A stretch of 64,000 nucleotides of DNA from JBDTSW01 sp963797835 (lineage in GTDB: Bacteria > Actinomycetota > Thermoleophilia > Solirubrobacterales > 70-9): contig CAWCRN010000031.1 of the NCBI GenBank assembly GCA_963797835.1, forward strand, positions 102,496 to 166,495, given 5' to 3'. The position numbers and the translations under genes are program-made. Under the pieces are notes generated by a model. The model made no database searches, had not been told where the DNA came from, and worked only from the letters and a program-made list of their open reading frames with translations. The first letter of the stretch is position 1, and the number at the start of each line of letters is the position of its first letter. Of this stretch, positions 53,547 to 62,244 are shown piece by piece.

Positions 53547-54359
53547 ATGTCACTCGCTCTGCGCTACGGCTCTGCCGCCCTAGGGATCATCCGACGCGAC
53601 GTCGCAGTCTTCGTGAGCTACCGCCTCCGCTTCGCGTCGCAGGTCGCCTCCACGCTCTTCACGCTGTTGCTCTTCTACTACATCTCGAGGCTGGTTGGGG
53701 CGGGCATGTTCCCCTCGCCGGACGACTACTTCGCGTTCGCGGTGGTGGGGCTCGTGATCTTCGGCGTGCTCACGTCCGTACTCTCCTCGGCGCCTGCAAC
53801 CCTGCGCCAGGAGCTCGTGGCGGGAACGTTCGAGCGGCTGGTCGTCTCGCCCTTCGGTGCGGTGCCGGGAGTCCTTTCGATGCTGGTCTTCCCGTTTGCC
53901 TACGCGATGGTGCAAGGGATCGTCACGCTCTTGCTCGCGGTTTTGATCTTCGGGCTGCCACTCGAGTGGCCGTCGGCGGCATTAGCCGTCCCGGTTGCAT
54001 TGCTGGGCGTGCTGGCGTTCCTCCCCTTCGGCATCCTGATCGCCGCCGCCGTCGTGGTCCTAAAGCAGGCGATGGCGGCGGGCAGCTTCCTCGTGGCCGG
54101 CATCGCAGTCGTTGCGGGCCTCTACTTCCCGGTGGCATTGTTGCCCGGCTGGATCGAATGGGCGTCGGAGGTGCAGCCATTCACGCCGGCTGTAGAACTG
54201 CTTCGTTACCTGCTTGTCGGGACCCCGCTTGAGTCTTCCGCCTGGGTCGCGACTGCGAAGCTCGCGGTGTTTGCGGCCGTGCTGGTCCCACCGTCCGTAT
54301 GGCTGCTTCACCACGCGATCCAAGTAGGTCGTCGGCGGGCAACGTTGACGGAGTACTGA
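53547..54359 (+). CDS. ABC-2 type transporter permease of the lasso cluster
   Basis: A 270-residue membrane protein with six predicted helices. The N-terminal cytoplasmic segment RRDVAVFVSYRLRFASQVASTLFTLLLFYYISRL is typical of ABC-2 permeases, and the conserved central part is LRQELVAGTFERLVVSPFGAVPGVL. ATG 53547 follows an AGGAG site that overlaps the previous stop. With the ATPase at 51476 it would export the finished peptide. The kinase genes flank it on both sides. Confidence 0.9.
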   Translation: MSLALRYGSAALGIIRRDVAVFVSYRLRFASQVASTLFTLLLFYYISRLVGAGMFPSPDDYFAFAVVGLVIFGVLTSVLSSAPATLRQELVAGTFERLVVSPFGAVPGVLSMLVFPFAYAMVQGIVTLLLAVLIFGLPLEWPSAALAVPVALLGVLAFLPFGILIAAAVVVLKQAMAAGSFLVAGIAVVAGLYFPVALLPGWIEWASEVQPFTPAVELLRYLLVGTPLESSAWVATAKLAVFAAVLVPPSVWLLHHAIQVGRRRATLTEY

Positions 54360-54377
54360 CGGGAGTATCGAGAGCCG

Positions 54378-55395
54378 ATGCGTGGCAACGCTTCGACCCC
54401 TCCGACGGAGCCTGCAACCGGCCCTCGGCCCGCCGTAGCGCTGCGGCACGGCGTCGCCTTCGGCCTTCGGATCTCGGGCGACTTCCCGGCGCCGGGCCTA
54501 TGGACGGGCGTGGGCAAGGCCGGAATGCGCCGGGTCTCGCTGGAGATCGTTCCGCCCCTCACGCTCGCGCGTTCATGGCCCCAGCTCGAGGCGGAGCGGC
54601 TGTTGCGGCTGTCCACGGGCCGAAACGGGCCTGACCTCGTTGTCGAGGCTCACCCGAAGCGCGGGTACATGGTGCGCGCGGAGGGCTTCGGTGCCTACTT
54701 GATCGGTGCGGACGGCCGAAGGATTCGGCTGGAGGCCGGGCGGGTGGAGGGCTGGCGGTGGCAGCGTCTGCTGACCGCGCAGGCGTTACCGATCGCCGCG
54801 CTCGCCCAGGGGCTGGAGCTGCTCCACGCAAGCGCGGTGCAGCTGGACGGACGAGTCTTGGCGTTCGCCGGGGCAAGCTCGCGCCGGAAAGACGACCCTC
54901 GCCGCCCGGCTCGTGCTCGCGGGGGCCAGGTTCGTCTCCGACGATGTGCTCGCCCTCGAGCGGGTTGAGGACGAGCTGATCGCCCATCCGGGCCCCGCCC
55001 TGATGAACCTGCGGGAATCCAACGCGCAGGTCTTCGATGCGCGCGAGCGCGAACGGCTGGGAGCGGAGCTCGGGCGGGACCCCGGAGGGGCGCGGCTGAG
55101 GGTCCCTCGAAAGGCGGGTGCATCTCCGCTGAGCGCGATCTACCTTCTCAGCCCGAGCGCGTGCCGCGGGGGCGGTGTGCGGGTGGAGCGCCTCGGCCAG
55201 CCGGCCACCGCCCGGCTGCTGGGTGCCGCCTTCGGCACAGCGATCAGGACGCCGACCCGCCTGGTCCGGCACCTCGACCTCTGCGCCCACCTCGCTCGAC
55301 GCGTCCCGGTGTTCGCGCTCGAGGCGCCCGCGCAGGCACCTCCCGACACCGTGGTGGGGGCCATCCTGCAGCATGTCGGGCGGTCTGCGTTGTGA
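54378..55395 (+). CDS. HPr-kinase-like protein 2 of the lasso cluster, one frameshift
   Basis: About 338 residues over two frames from ATG 54378. The P-loop, restored by removing one extra C near 54888, reads FAGASSAGKTTLAARL, followed by GARFVSDDVLALERVEDELIAHPGPALMNL, the same order as in the first paralogue. Both share an upstream ELLHASAVQ-type strand. The end overlaps the B2 start (GTGA). Two kinases in one lasso operon is unusual and may mean two phosphosites, or a kinase plus a non-catalytic partner. Confidence 0.82.
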
Positions 55396-55837
55396 GCTGC
55401 GGCGGGTCCGCTCGCCCGGCGCGAGCGGCTCTCGGCCACTGGGAAGCTCGCGCTGTCCGCGGAGATCCTCGTCGCGTACGCGAGGGCGCGCAGGGCCGCT
55501 CCGGCGGCGAAGCCTGCCCGATGTTGCAGCGGGGATGCGCCTGTCCGGGAACCCTGCGCCCGGGTGGGCTGAGGATCCCTACGGGACCGGATTGAGACTT
55601 GGCGCGGCGGTGACGCGCCTGCTGGGAGTACTGCCGCGCGATCCCCGCTGCCTTCAGAAGTCGCTCGTTCTGACCGAGCTGCTCGCCCGGCGGGGCATTC
55701 CGGCAACGCTGGTGATCGGCGTGCGCCCCGACCCCTTTGCCGCCCACGCGTGGGTCGAGCATGCGGGTAGGCCGCTGCTGCCGCCCGCGACCGCACCGTT
55801 CGAACGCCTGCTCGAGCTCTCGACGTGCCCTCGCTAG
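55392..55837 (+). CDS. Transglutaminase-like leader peptidase, lasso B2, two frameshifts
   Basis: I place the start at GTG 55392, overlapping the kinase stop. Removing an extra G near 55405 and another near 55498 yields one protein of about 147 residues, the normal B2 length: GPLARRERLSATGKLALSAEIL, then RSLPDVAAGMR. The Cys-His-Asp protease core follows with RCLQKSLVLTELLARRGIPATLVIGV and HAWVEHAGRPL. B2 cleaves the leader after the -2 Thr position. It overlaps the cyclase gene by 13 bases. Confidence 0.87.
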
Positions 55838-57777
55838 TCAGTGCCCCCGCTCGGGTGGAGCGCGTCTTCGCGGGTGCCTACGGGTGCAAAGACGCGCCTG
55901 CTCTGAAGGCGGCCGTGGGTTCGGCGGCACCCGCTTCGGCGGCCACAGCCGGCGGCCTCCGGGTCGCCTGGACCGGCCCGCCCGCACCAGTGCCACCGCA
56001 CCCTGGCTCGCTCGCGTGCCTGCTGGATGGGGTGATCGACAACCTCGACGACATCGCCGAGCTGGCCGGCGTGCCGCCCACGGTGCCGCCGGAAGCGGCG
56101 TTGGCCGCGGCCTACGCGCGCCTGGGGGAAGGGTTTGTGACCCGGCTGCGGGGGGAGTTTGCCTTCCTGATCTGGGACGCCCGGTCGAAGGTTGGGCTCT
56201 TGGCCCGCGACCAGCTCGGCTCCGGGAGCCTCTTCATCCATGCCGTGGACGGGCGGCTGGTCTTCGCCTCCGAGCTGCCGCCCCTGCTCGAGGCTATGCC
56301 GCGCACGCCTGCGCCCGACGGTGGGGCGCTCGTGCAGTGGCTTGCGGAGGGGACCGTGCCAGCCGATCGGACGTTCTACGAGGGCATCGTGCCCCTGCCG
56401 CCCGCCTCCCTGCTCCGGATGCGTGATGAGAGCTGGAAGATCGAGTGCTACTGGACACCGCGTTATGTCGAACCCAGTCCGCTCGACCGCGACGACGCGG
56501 CCGCCGAACTGCGCAAGGCGGTTATCGGCACGGTGGGCCGCCAGACGCGTGGCCGAGCGGCGGTCGGGGTCTTGCTCAGCGGCGGGCTCGACTCCGCCAC
56601 CGTGCTTGCGGCCGCTGACCGGGCGGTGGATGGCGAGGCGACTTCGCTCCGTGCCTACTCCGCGGTCTTCCCGCGCCACCCATCCATGGACGAGAGCCGT
56701 CTGATCGACCTGCAGCTCGATCATCACCGAGTTCCGGACACACGGCTGGCCGTAACCGATGGGAGCCCGATGCGGGCCTCGCTCCGATACCTCGACCGGT
56801 GGCGAGTCCCGTTGCCAGTGCCTGGTCATTTCATCTGGGAGCCTCTGCTCACGGCAGCGGCCGACGACGGCGCCGAATGTCTGCTCGACGGCGAGGCGGG
56901 CGACGAGCTGTTCGGCTCCGCGCCCCTCCTGATCGCCGATCGCGTTAGGCGGGGCCGCCTCCGTGGTGCGCTTCGGCTCGCCCGCGATCTTCCCGGCGTC
57001 GGGCACTCCCCGAGCCGGCGCCTGGTCGTTTCCCTCCTTGGACGGTACGGTCTCAGGCCCTGTCTGCCGGCGGTGCCCGCTCGGCTGGCCGGAATCCGAG
57101 CAGACGCGCCGGTGTGGCTTGATCGCAGCCACGCGCGCGATGACTTGCCTGACCTCGATGCTCAGCCGTGGCGAAGCCTCGAAGGGCCGCGCTGGTGGGC
57201 GCAGCTCACCGACACGGTCACGCGTATGCCCGCCCGATTGGGGCTCTTCGACTACTACCGACGACGCGGGCGAACCGCCGGGGTGGCGGCCCAACACCCC
57301 TTCCTCGACCTGGACCTGATCGAGACCGTCTTGAGGCTGCCGCCCGAGCACGGATTCGATCCGAACCTCACCCGACCGCTGCTCCGGAATGCCATGCGCG
57401 GCCTGGTTCCCGAGCCGGTCCGGATGCGGAGAGGCAAGAGCTACTTCGATCCGTTGCTTATCGACCGCCTTGCGGCCACCGACGGGCCACAGCTCGCGCG
57501 GCTGCTGATGGCACCCGACGCCGAGGTGAGGAGGTTCGCCGACCCCACGGGTGTCCGCACCCTGGTGGAAGGCGGTCCACACGCCGACCCGCGCGGGGAA
57601 CGGTCCTGGGTGCGGGACGTGTGGCGACTCGCGACGGCCGAGTGCTGGCTGCGGTCGCAGGCCGACCGAGGATTCACTCGGCGCCTGCTCGATCAGCCTC
57701 CCGGCTCGCTGGGGCGGCGGGCCGGGCCTCCGCCAGGCGGGACACGAGCAACACGATCCTACGTTTTTCCACCTTGA
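55825..57777 (+). CDS. Asparagine-synthase-like lasso cyclase
   Basis: A 650-residue AsnB homologue. The N-terminal glutaminase-like domain is present (LLDGVIDNLDDIAEL, FAFLIWDARSKVGLLARDQLGSGSLF) but lacks the Cys2 nucleophile, the hallmark of lasso C proteins. The C-terminal domain has the ATP-binding LLSGGLDSATVLAAAD and DGEAGDELFGSA. It adenylates the Asp/Glu side chain and closes the macrolactam with the Gly1 amine. Start GTG 55825 overlaps B2; an in-frame GTG at 55855 is possible. The precursor gene follows after 64 bases. Confidence 0.93.
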   Translation: MPSLVSAPARVERVFAGAYGCKDAPALKAAVGSAAPASAATAGGLRVAWTGPPAPVPPHPGSLACLLDGVIDNLDDIAELAGVPPTVPPEAALAAAYARLGEGFVTRLRGEFAFLIWDARSKVGLLARDQLGSGSLFIHAVDGRLVFASELPPLLEAMPRTPAPDGGALVQWLAEGTVPADRTFYEGIVPLPPASLLRMRDESWKIECYWTPRYVEPSPLDRDDAAAELRKAVIGTVGRQTRGRAAVGVLLSGGLDSATVLAAADRAVDGEATSLRAYSAVFPRHPSMDESRLIDLQLDHHRVPDTRLAVTDGSPMRASLRYLDRWRVPLPVPGHFIWEPLLTAAADDGAECLLDGEAGDELFGSAPLLIADRVRRGRLRGALRLARDLPGVGHSPSRRLVVSLLGRYGLRPCLPAVPARLAGIRADAPVWLDRSHARDDLPDLDAQPWRSLEGPRWWAQLTDTVTRMPARLGLFDYYRRRGRTAGVAAQHPFLDLDLIETVLRLPPEHGFDPNLTRPLLRNAMRGLVPEPVRMRRGKSYFDPLLIDRLAATDGPQLARLLMAPDAEVRRFADPTGVRTLVEGGPHADPRGERSWVRDVWRLATAECWLRSQADRGFTRRLLDQPPGSLGRRAGPPPGGTRATRSYVFPP

Positions 57778-57841
57778 CGTGGAGCCGACCGACAGTAAGA
57801 CTGTGCGCATGCCGCTTGCTCCCGGATCCGAGAGAGACACG

Positions 57842-57978
57842 ATGGAATACGTCAGCCCGGAGATTGTCGACTACGGAAACCTGGCTGAGCTGACTGCTGG
57901 TTCCCGACCGGCAGCCACCTCGACGCCGCTTTCCCTGCCGGCACCCCTTACGGCGACCTCACCTTCTCTACCCCGTAG
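57842..57978 (+). CDS. Lasso peptide precursor, frameshifted at the leader/core junction
   Basis: ATG 57842, with AGAGAG upstream, opens a 19-residue leader, MEYVSPEIVDYGNLAELTA, matching the lasso leader rule: Y3xxP6, G12, L14 and Thr at -2. As given, the frame then reads into noncoding sequence. Adding one base after GG at 57899-57900 gives a 26-residue core that ends at TAG 57976. It starts GFPTGSHLD, so Gly1 and Asp9 can form a nine-residue ring, with a 17-residue tail holding Phe12, Tyr18 and Phe23 and ending Ser-Thr-Pro. An upstream ATG at 57809 is an alternative start. Confidence 0.82.
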
Positions 57979-58055
57979 ACCAGCCGTCATAAGAGTCGCC
58001 GCAAGGCGGCAGAATGGGGGTGTAGGTCGGGAAAACGCGCGCCGGCCCGAGTGGG

Positions 58056-59219
58056 TTACCCGCCTGCCGTGGCGCCCGCGCTGTGGGTTCGCGGATCCAG
58101 GATCTGACCAACCACGGAGCGGAAGCGCTGCCGGAACTGGCCCGGCGAGAATCGCCTGGCGCTCGCCTTCAGTCGGCCAGCGCCGAAACCCTCCCAATCG
58201 ATCTCCCGCAAAGCCTCAGCTAGGGCATCGACGCTCCCCGGTTCGAACAAGATCCCTGTGCCGCCATCCTCGACGATCTCCATCGCGCCGCCGCGACCCG
58301 CCGCTACAACCGGACGCCCGGCGGCGTGTGCCTCGACCATCGTGATGCCGAACTCCTCGATCGCCGGCACGATCAGGGCGCGGCATCCCGCGTAAAGCTC
58401 GACGAGGCGGCTGTCATCGACGCGGCCAAGGAACGTGGCGTGCTTGTAGCGCTGCTGGAGGCGGGGCAGGTCCGGGCCCGCACCGGCGACCACTACCCTC
58501 ACGCCGGCCTGCTCCGCGGCCGCCAGGGCCAGCTCGGGATTCTTGTGGCTCGTGACCTCGCCCACGAGGAGGAAGTAATCCTCCGGGGCGGGAACGCAAT
58601 CGAACCGATCCACGTCGACCGGGGGATGGACGACGCTGGCCTCGCGCCCATAGAAGTTTGCTATTCGCTCGGCGGTTAGCGCCGAGTTGGCCACGTAGGC
58701 GGTGACGCGACGCGAGGCGGCGACGTCCCAGCGTCGCACCGCCCCCAGGACGCCATGCGCGAGCGGCCGTAGCAGTGGGCTAAACCGATCCTCGGTCCGG
58801 CGACGCTCATGCCAGACGTAGCGAAACGGCGAGTGGCAGTACGAGATGTGAATCGCCTCGGAGGCTGGGCGCACGCCGTGGGCGAATGCGCTGCTGCTCG
58901 AGATCACTACGCGCGCGTTCCCCAGCGGCAGTAGGTGAGCGGCGAGCGGCAGCAACGGCAGGAAGCGCCGAAAGCGCCGCTGGTCCGCGGCGAGCGGCTG
59001 GAGAAACGACGTCTGTACTCGACGATCTCGAAACCTCCCGTCGGTCCCCATCGGGTCGTGGAGCAGCGTGGCAATCGGGGCATCCGGGAAGCAGGCGACC
59101 ATCTCTTCGAAAGTGCGCTCGGCGCCGCGCATGACCAGAAGGTAGTCGTGCACCAGCACCACCCCCTGGTCCGGTCGTGACGGCAAGGTCGATCGCGCAG
59201 GAGCCTCGATCAGCTGCAT
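58056..59219 (-). CDS. GT4-family glycosyltransferase
   Basis: 387 residues from ATG 59219. After a 20-residue lead it shows VVLVHDYLLVMRGAERTFEEM, ISYCHSPFRYVWHERRR, VVHPPVDVDRFD, FLLVGEVTSHKNPELALAAAEQ and the E-x7-E motif in PAIEEFGITMVEAHAAGRPVVAAGRGG. This resembles mannosyl- and rhamnosyl-transferases of surface glycans. It is convergent with the lasso precursor gene. Whether it belongs to the glycan locus or decorates the lasso peptide is open. Confidence 0.88.
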   Translation of the reverse strand: MQLIEAPARSTLPSRPDQGVVLVHDYLLVMRGAERTFEEMVACFPDAPIATLLHDPMGTDGRFRDRRVQTSFLQPLAADQRRFRRFLPLLPLAAHLLPLGNARVVISSSSAFAHGVRPASEAIHISYCHSPFRYVWHERRRTEDRFSPLLRPLAHGVLGAVRRWDVAASRRVTAYVANSALTAERIANFYGREASVVHPPVDVDRFDCVPAPEDYFLLVGEVTSHKNPELALAAAEQAGVRVVVAGAGPDLPRLQQRYKHATFLGRVDDSRLVELYAGCRALIVPAIEEFGITMVEAHAAGRPVVAAGRGGAMEIVEDGGTGILFEPGSVDALAEALREIDWEGFGAGRLKASARRFSPGQFRQRFRSVVGQILDPRTHSAGATAGG

Positions 59220-59474
59220 GCCCCATCAACGGTCGAGGCCGGCACCGACTGCCACGGGACCGCTGCCCCGGTCATCGCCGTCATGGGGATGGGAATCGAC
59301 CCCGATCACGTCTCCGAATCCACCGCTGTTGTATGAGGTCCAGCTGCCCGCCTGCGATCACCTCCTCGTAGAAGCGCCTGATGAGTCCGGTGCCTTCTAG
59401 TCATCCCAATCCTCCCTCGCTCGTCAGGTCGCGTTGACCTTCTCACGGGCCACGGGCAACGCAAGCCTCGGTTC

Positions 59475-60308
59475 ATGGGCGCCATCGTCACGGGTCGCGT
59501 AACGTCCGGCCGCATGCAATTCGGCAAGGCCGGCGAGCCCGTCAGCCACATCAGCCAGGCGTACCCCGACCGGGTGGAGGTCCGGGGGCGCGACCTGACC
59601 GGCGAGCTGATGGGGCGGCTCACGTTCACCGAGTACTTCCACCTGCTGCTCACAGGCGACGAGCCCACCGAGGACCAGCGCTTCTTCCTGGACCTGCTCC
59701 TGGTGGCGATCGCCGAGCACGGGATGATGCCCTCGAACGTCGCCGCGCGCATGACGCTGGCGGCCACGCCGGACTCGCTCCACGGCGCCGTTGCGGCGGG
59801 GATCCTGGGCGCCGGCCCGGTCATCCTCGGCACCTCGGAGGCGTGCGCCAGGCTGCTCGCAGCGGCCCAGGTGCGGGTCGAGGCGGGCGAGGAGCCGGGC
59901 GCCGTGGCGGAGGGGATGGCGGCGGCGATCCAGGGCTCCGGGGAGAAGGTGCCCGGCTTCGGCCATCCGGTGCATCGCCCCGCTGATCCCCGCGCCGACC
60001 GCATCCTCGAACTGGCCGACGAACGCGGCGTGAGCGGGCCGCACGTCGCGCTGGCCCGGACCTTCCATGAGGCGGTGGAGAGGGCCCGCGGCAAGCCGCT
60101 GACGATGAACGTCTCGATGCCGATCGCCGCCGTGATGCTCGATCTGGGCTTCCCGGCCTCGGCGGTGAAGGGCGTCCCCATCCTCGCGCGAACGGCCAGC
60201 CTCCTCGCCCACCTCGCCGAGGAGCAGGAGCAGCCGATCGGCTTGCTGATGGCGGGCGAGGCGGAGCACGCGATCACCTACGGCCGGCCACAGGACGAGC
60301 CGGGATGA
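59475..60308 (+). CDS. Citrate synthase-family protein, citryl-CoA lyase-like
   Basis: A 277-residue compact member of the citrate synthase fold, much shorter than true citrate synthase (about 370-430). The catalytic His segments are TPDSLHGAVAAGILGAG and KVPGFGHPVHRPADPRADRI, and VSMPIAAVMLDLGFP lies near the end. Short homologues are annotated as citryl-CoA lyase, though the actual acyl-CoA substrate is uncertain. Its stop overlaps the start of the CoA ligase gene (ATGA), so the product or substrate is probably the acyl-CoA made by that ligase. Confidence 0.8.
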   Translation: MGAIVTGRVTSGRMQFGKAGEPVSHISQAYPDRVEVRGRDLTGELMGRLTFTEYFHLLLTGDEPTEDQRFFLDLLLVAIAEHGMMPSNVAARMTLAATPDSLHGAVAAGILGAGPVILGTSEACARLLAAAQVRVEAGEEPGAVAEGMAAAIQGSGEKVPGFGHPVHRPADPRADRILELADERGVSGPHVALARTFHEAVERARGKPLTMNVSMPIAAVMLDLGFPASAVKGVPILARTASLLAHLAEEQEQPIGLLMAGEAEHAITYGRPQDEPG

Positions 60309-61609
60309 CTGTCGCGTCGGAGGACGAGACCCGCCCCTGGGTGGAGCAGCTCGCCGCCGACGACGAGGCCTACCGCGCCCAGCTCGGCTACCTGTTCGAC
60401 CGCTCGGCGTTCTACCGCGAGAAGCTGGGCGAGGCCGGGTTCGACTCGGCCGAAGCGTCGGGCGGCCTCTCGGAGGTCGCGCGCCTGCCACTCACCGGCA
60501 AGCAGGAGATCAGGGCCACGGTCACACCGGAGAGCCCGATCGGTACGCACCTCTGCGCCGAGCCCGGAGAGATCGTCCGCATCTACTCGACCAGCGGCAC
60601 CACCGGCGCCCCCAGCTACATCCCCCTCACGGCGGGCGACCTGGACAATTGGGTCACCGGCTCGGCTCGAAGCTACGCGGCGTCGGGCGTCGGCCCCGGC
60701 CAGCGGATCGTCTCCACCTACAACGCCGGGCCGTTCGCGGCGGGCGCCGCGCTAGACGCCTTCGAGCGCATCGGCCTCACACACATCCCGGTGGGCACCG
60801 GGAACACCGAGCGGCTGCTCCGCGCGATCGAGCTGCTGCGGCCGGAGGCGGCCGTGCTGACGCCGTCCTACGCCGCCCACCTGATCGAGCGCGCCGCCGA
60901 TCGGGACTTCGACCTGAGGGGTTCCAGCGTCGAGCGCGTGCTCGTTGCCGGGGAGCCCGGCGGGGGCGAGCCGGCTTTCCGCGCGAGGCTCGAGGAGGGC
61001 TGGGGCGCGCGGGTGACCGAGGCGATGGGCGTCGGCGACGTCGGCGTGTCGCTGTGGGGCGAGTGCGAGCGCCAGGACGGGATGCACCTCGGCGCGCGCG
61101 GCTTCGTCCACGCCGAGCTGATCGATCCCGAGTCCGGAGCCGCGATCCCGATGGAGGACGGGGCGGCGGGCGAGCTGGTGCTCACCCACCTGCGTCACCG
61201 GGCGGCACCACTGCTTCGTTTCCGAACGCGGGACCACGTCGAGGTTCGCACCGGCACCTGCCCGTGCGGTCGCACCGGTCCCCGAATCCGCTGCGTCGGG
61301 CGGACCGACGACATGCTCATCGTCCGCGGCGTCAATGTCTTTCCCGCGGCCGTCCGCGAGGTGGTGAGCGCCACCGCGCCGCAGGTGAGCGGCCAGATCC
61401 TGATCCGCCCGAGGGGTCCGGGCCCCAAGCAGGAGCCGCCGCTTCCCGTCAGCGTCGAGCTCGCCCGCGGCGCCAGCGCCGACGCCGCCCTCGCCGAGGC
61501 GATTCGCGAGAGACTTCGAGAGGCGCTCGTGGTGCAGACGAGCGTCGAGCTGGTGCCGTGGGGGACACTGCGGCGAAGCGAGTACAAGTCGAGATTGGTC
61601 GAGCGCTAG
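60305..61609 (+). CDS. Phenylacetate-CoA ligase-like AMP-binding enzyme
   Basis: 434 residues, typical of PaaK. It has the N-terminal QLGYLFDRSAFYREKLGEAGF, the P-loop IYSTSGTTGAPSYIPLT, the A5-like EAMGVGDVGVSLWGECE and the C-terminal domain RIRCVGRTDDMLIVRGVNVFPAAVREVV. Such enzymes adenylate aromatic acids and form CoA thioesters. It is translationally coupled to the citryl-CoA lyase-like gene and followed by VOC and GST genes, which suggests a catabolic route for an aromatic or short-chain acid. Confidence 0.88.
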   Translation: MTVASEDETRPWVEQLAADDEAYRAQLGYLFDRSAFYREKLGEAGFDSAEASGGLSEVARLPLTGKQEIRATVTPESPIGTHLCAEPGEIVRIYSTSGTTGAPSYIPLTAGDLDNWVTGSARSYAASGVGPGQRIVSTYNAGPFAAGAALDAFERIGLTHIPVGTGNTERLLRAIELLRPEAAVLTPSYAAHLIERAADRDFDLRGSSVERVLVAGEPGGGEPAFRARLEEGWGARVTEAMGVGDVGVSLWGECERQDGMHLGARGFVHAELIDPESGAAIPMEDGAAGELVLTHLRHRAAPLLRFRTRDHVEVRTGTCPCGRTGPRIRCVGRTDDMLIVRGVNVFPAAVREVVSATAPQVSGQILIRPRGPGPKQEPPLPVSVELARGASADAALAEAIRERLREALVVQTSVELVPWGTLRRSEYKSRLVER

Positions 61610-61624
61610 GAAGGCGGCGGAATC

Positions 61625-62212
61625 GTGCAGAAGCTTCAGGCCCAGGGCGTCCACCACATCACGATCACGGGCGCCGATCGGCAGACCTCGATCGACTTCT
61701 GGGAGGGCCTGCTCGGCATGCCCTTCATCTTCGAGCAGCCCAACCTCGACAACGAGGCGGAGAGCCATCTCTACTTCGATCCCGGTGACGGGCGCCTGAT
61801 CACGATCTTCACCAACGAGGAGCGCACCCCCGACCCGGAGCGCACCCCGACCGATCCCGGGTGCGTGCACCACATCGCCCTCTCGCTCTCGCAGGCGACC
61901 TTCCAGCAGGCGGTGGAGCGGCTCGACGAGCGCGGGGTCTCCCACAGCGAGGTGAAGGACCGCGGCTTCATGGACTCGATCTACTTCGAGGACCCGCTCG
62001 GCCTCCTGATCGAGCTGGCGTCGTATCGCTTCGAGCCGCCCGGCGGCTTCACGCACGCCGACGTGCTGCTCGAGGCGCACAAGATCAGGGTTTGGCGGGG
62101 CGACTACAACATCGCGCCGGTCCATCTCGCGGACGCGATCGAGGCGTTGGTCGAGCGCTCACGCGAGTCGCTCTCCGAGGACCGATCGCCGAAGGACCCC
62201 TACCAGCGGTAG
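61625..62212 (+). CDS. VOC-superfamily (glyoxalase/dioxygenase-like) protein
   Basis: 195 residues from GTG 61625 (VQKLQAQGVHHITITGADRQTSIDFWEGLLGMPF). Two beta-alpha-beta-beta-beta modules are visible. Metal-ligand candidates are His in VHHITI, His in CVHHIALSL and Glu in GLLIELASY. VOC proteins include glyoxalases, extradiol dioxygenases and epimerases. The context with a CoA ligase and a GST favours a ring-cleavage or detoxification step, but the reaction is not assignable. It follows the ligase by 15 bases. Confidence 0.82.
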   Translation: MQKLQAQGVHHITITGADRQTSIDFWEGLLGMPFIFEQPNLDNEAESHLYFDPGDGRLITIFTNEERTPDPERTPTDPGCVHHIALSLSQATFQQAVERLDERGVSHSEVKDRGFMDSIYFEDPLGLLIELASYRFEPPGGFTHADVLLEAHKIRVWRGDYNIAPVHLADAIEALVERSRESLSEDRSPKDPYQR

Positions 62213-62244
62213 AACCACTCCCGAACCAACAGCCGGAGGATCAC

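Noticed and set aside
57899..57903. Programmed -1 frameshift in the lasso precursor
   Set aside because: A -1 slip at GGT would give the same core, but CTGGTTC is not a slippery heptamer, and many neighbouring genes carry similar one-base errors. Assembly error is simpler.
57551..58345. 264-residue plus-strand frame that contains the lasso leader
   Set aside because: Its first 97 codons are a shadow of the cyclase gene and the part after the leader is antisense of the glycosyltransferase. Only the leader segment is real coding sequence.
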